64,000 nt of DNA, from NCBI RefSeq assembly GCF_014196745.1, contig NZ_JACIEH010000001.1:1488001-1552000 (forward strand), given 5' to 3'. This DNA comes from Sphingomonas kyeonggiensis (GTDB lineage: Bacteria > Pseudomonadota > Alphaproteobacteria > Sphingomonadales > Sphingomonadaceae). The position numbers and the translations under genes are program-made. The notes below the pieces were generated by a model. That model saw nothing but the letters and a program-made list of their open reading frames with translations. It made no database searches and was not told the DNA's origin. Of the stretch, positions 61,796 through 64,000 are shown in pieces (the first letter of the stretch is position 1; each line of letters begins with the position of its first letter).

Positions 61796-64000
61796 TCAGA
61801 ATTTCTTTGTCATGTTAAAGCCGATTATTCTTGGGTCAAGCGTAAATACATTTGCAGTCAAGCCACTGTCATCACTGTTGATGAATGCATCAGTAATAGG
61901 AGTTTTGTTGAATAGGTTCTTAATATAGAACTGCATCGAGAATCCGCTTTCCGGGCGATCGAGTGTTACGGAGATGTTCGCATTGTCCCAGGACCGCAAA
62001 CGATCGATCGATATGTTGTACACGCGTGACCAGCTCGAGCTCTGGCGATAATAATCGCCCCTAAATGCGAGATTCCATTCGCTGATAGGCAGCACATATT
62101 GAGCGCCAAGATTAACTGTCCAATGGGGAGAGTTCGGCAACTCATTTCCCCCAAGATCAGCGTAGAAACCCCTGCCATTATTTGGTGCGTCGGTTGCTGG
62201 ATCGTATACAATCCCGGTAAGATTGGAGAAATAACTTCCGGCGGTGAAATTCTTGCCGACTTGTCCGCCACAGAACGTTGAAAGATCTCCAGGGCCGCTT
62301 GCATTGTTAAATGACGATCGCTTGATGATCTTTTCAACGAGCGCGCGCGGCGCAATGCAATTGGAGGCCAGTTGAATCCAGGGTTTGACGATGACCCAAT
62401 CCGGATTTCCCTGCGTGCGATCCATGACGTCGACCGACTTCATGCCGTTCGCGATGCGCGTGCCGAGATAACCGACATTGGCGTTCAGGCTGATGCGTCG
62501 CGTTGGCCGCCACAGCATTTCGAGTTCGGCACCCCAGATATCGGCATTATAATTTTCATTCAGGGCAATGCGATCGACGATCTGGGAAACCTGATAATCC
62601 TTATATTTGTAATAGAAGGCGGTTGCGTTCAGCGTCAGCCGCCCGCCGGCCAGGGCATTCTTCGTTCCGACCTCAAACGCATTGACGCTTTCGGGTTTGA
62701 AGGTTTGAGATGCAGGAAAGAATTGCAGATAGGCCGGATTGGCCCCAATTCCCGGAGGGTTGGTGCCACCCCCCTTGTAGCCATGTGCAAAGGATGCGTA
62801 GAGCAGGGTCTCGTCCGTGAAAGCGAGGCGCGGCTTCCAATCCACGACAAGCCTTCCCGTTACGCGGCCCCATTTCTGCACGATATCCGGAGACACCTGA
62901 TATCCCTCATTGATCAGGCCAAACCCTAGAATCCCCGTTCCGAGGAGCAGTTGCGTTGGGATCGGTGTCGCCGTCTTCTTGTCGTCAGTGTAGCGAAGCC
63001 CTGCCGTAACCTTCAGCCGGTCGGCGGCTTTGAAATAGATTTCGCCGAATCCTGCATAGGATTCCGTTTTGGCGATATTCTGGCTACGGAAATAATTGTG
63101 GCCGTTTCCGTTTAGAGAATTCAGTGGATTCGGATCTACATAGGTGCAATCCGCGCCCCCGGTCCACCCGGTGCAATCCCTAACGACGCCGCTGGTATTC
63201 CCTGTACCCAGAACGGTTCTGGCTATTGCAGTGAATAGATTATTGAATACATAATAATCTTCTTTTATCTTGAAGTTAAGATAGTTTACCCCAAGATTAA
63301 ATTCGATCCTTCCGTCGAATGACGATTGCAGGCGGAACTCCTGATACCATTGCTTGCTATGAGAATTGACCGTATCCGCGCCGAGGATGTTAGACGAGGC
63401 CCCCAATTGGGGATCATCCAGAATGCCTCCGACAGCGATACCTTTGGTCGCCAATGGCCTTGTTCTGAGAGCAAACAAAACGCTCGAATCATTGAACACG
63501 CTACCGCTATTGAATCTATTGTAATCCTGAAACGAATAGTACGAATCCTCAGAATATGAGGTGTTGGAATAGAATTTCAGATTCTTTCCCAGCCCCGCCT
63601 CGATATTAAGCTGAAGAATATCGTTCTTCGCACGAAACCTGGGATCTATAGCGGTCGCGATCTCTCGGAGATTGCGGGATTGCGTGACGCTCGCGTAAGG
63701 ATCTCGCGTGTCGTCGATCAACATGACCGGAGCGGCTCCGCCCACAGCTCCGGCCTTGTACCCCAATGCGATCACGGAGGCGGCTGCATTGATGTACGGC
63801 AGGGAGAAGCCGTTCGGAACTCCATAAGCGCCGTCGTCATAGAGCGAGCCTGGCGAGCAACCCTGGCTTAGGGCGCCCCTGATCACCGGCGTAAGGGTCT
63901 TGCCACCCATTGAAGCCGGCCCGGGATCAGTGTGACAAAGCTGTTTGCCCGTGCGCGAGCGATCGTCGTCTTCGTAGAAATGTTCCCACGCGGCGTTGAT
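61796..64000 (-). CDS. TonB-dependent receptor, N-terminus off the window
   Basis: The frame is open to position 64000, so the start, signal peptide and plug are missing; an internal ATG at 63910 is not the true start. What remains is barrel: AGLRYTDDKKTA, YASFAHGYKGGGTNPPG, FEVGTKNALAGGRLTLNATAFYYKY split by loops, and the end IKNLFNKTPITDAF...GFNMTKKF with terminal Phe. The segment YKGGGTNPPG is typical of sphingomonad receptors. The DNA is richer in A/T than the rest, especially around 63230-63290. Confidence 0.85.
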   Translation of the reverse strand: MNAAWEHFYEDDDRSRTGKQLCHTDPGPASMGGKTLTPVIRGALSQGCSPGSLYDDGAYGVPNGFSLPYINAAASVIALGYKAGAVGGAAPVMLIDDTRDPYASVTQSRNLREIATAIDPRFRAKNDILQLNIEAGLGKNLKFYSNTSYSEDSYYSFQDYNRFNSGSVFNDSSVLFALRTRPLATKGIAVGGILDDPQLGASSNILGADTVNSHSKQWYQEFRLQSSFDGRIEFNLGVNYLNFKIKEDYYVFNNLFTAIARTVLGTGNTSGVVRDCTGWTGGADCTYVDPNPLNSLNGNGHNYFRSQNIAKTESYAGFGEIYFKAADRLKVTAGLRYTDDKKTATPIPTQLLLGTGILGFGLINEGYQVSPDIVQKWGRVTGRLVVDWKPRLAFTDETLLYASFAHGYKGGGTNPPGIGANPAYLQFFPASQTFKPESVNAFEVGTKNALAGGRLTLNATAFYYKYKDYQVSQIVDRIALNENYNADIWGAELEMLWRPTRRISLNANVGYLGTRIANGMKSVDVMDRTQGNPDWVIVKPWIQLASNCIAPRALVEKIIKRSSFNNASGPGDLSTFCGGQVGKNFTAGSYFSNLTGIVYDPATDAPNNGRGFYADLGGNELPNSPHWTVNLGAQYVLPISEWNLAFRGDYYRQSSSWSRVYNISIDRLRSWDNANISVTLDRPESGFSMQFYIKNLFNKTPITDAFINSDDSGLTANVFTLDPRIIGFNMTKKF

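Overview
The window is a GC-rich alphaproteobacterial chromosome segment, almost certainly from a sphingomonad (Sphingomonadaceae). The gene orders lapA-pyrF / trpF-trpB-trpA-accD-folC, purN-purM / hdaA-ppk1-ppx, rnd / aspS, and lipA-coq10 / cinA-ispDF / dusB-ntrBC-ntrYX-hfq-hflX / mazG are typical alphaproteobacterial neighbourhoods. Hfq with two Sm domains in one chain, paired TonB-dependent receptors and small dyad repeats between genes point further to sphingomonads. No tRNA, rRNA or CRISPR array was seen.

Region 1 (1-8.2 kb): the 3'-truncated rRNA pseudouridine synthase RluB with a repetitive basic tail, a stand-alone receiver, an overlooked 49-residue membrane protein, and a Rieske oxygenase divergent from an AmpG-like transporter that is coupled to two membrane-anchored proteins. 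Region 2 (6.8-16 kb): folC, accD, trpA, trpB and trpF on the minus strand with two tiny membrane genes inside the trp cluster; a HxlR regulator divergent from a short-chain dehydrogenase; then a DUF1311 protein, pyrF and lapA. Region 3 (16-23 kb): a patatin-like hydrolase with an EEP-family hydrolase, an MmcQ/YjbR protein, purN and purM. Region 4 (21.8-38.4 kb): DUF2066, hdaA, ppk1, ppx, a serine hydrolase, two I78 inhibitor lipoproteins, rnd, aspS, sdaA, a D-2-hydroxyacid dehydrogenase, a PPK2, carbonic anhydrase and lipA. Region 5 (38.5-52.6 kb): coq10, pncC/cinA, ispDF, a TonB_C protein, the dusB-ntrBCYX run, hfq, hflX, a YciI-like protein and mazG.

Region 6 (about 52.6-64 kb) looks accessory. 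It has a CPBP membrane protease coupled to an alpha/beta hydrolase, a FixJ-type regulator with a multi-PAS histidine kinase, a decayed tyrosine integrase followed by a hairpin, and two TonB-dependent receptors flanking a small secreted four-cysteine protein. Base composition becomes more AT-rich towards the right end.

Many genes are translationally coupled (ATGA, GTGA or TGATG junctions), so the housekeeping part reads as compact operons. Nine dyad elements of three families lie between genes. The best leads are the two-domain Hfq with a hairpin leader, two boxA-like sequences before dusB and hfq, an NtrX without the sigma-54 contact loop, a ten-G tract inside a small gene after pyrF, and the secreted protein between the two receptors.
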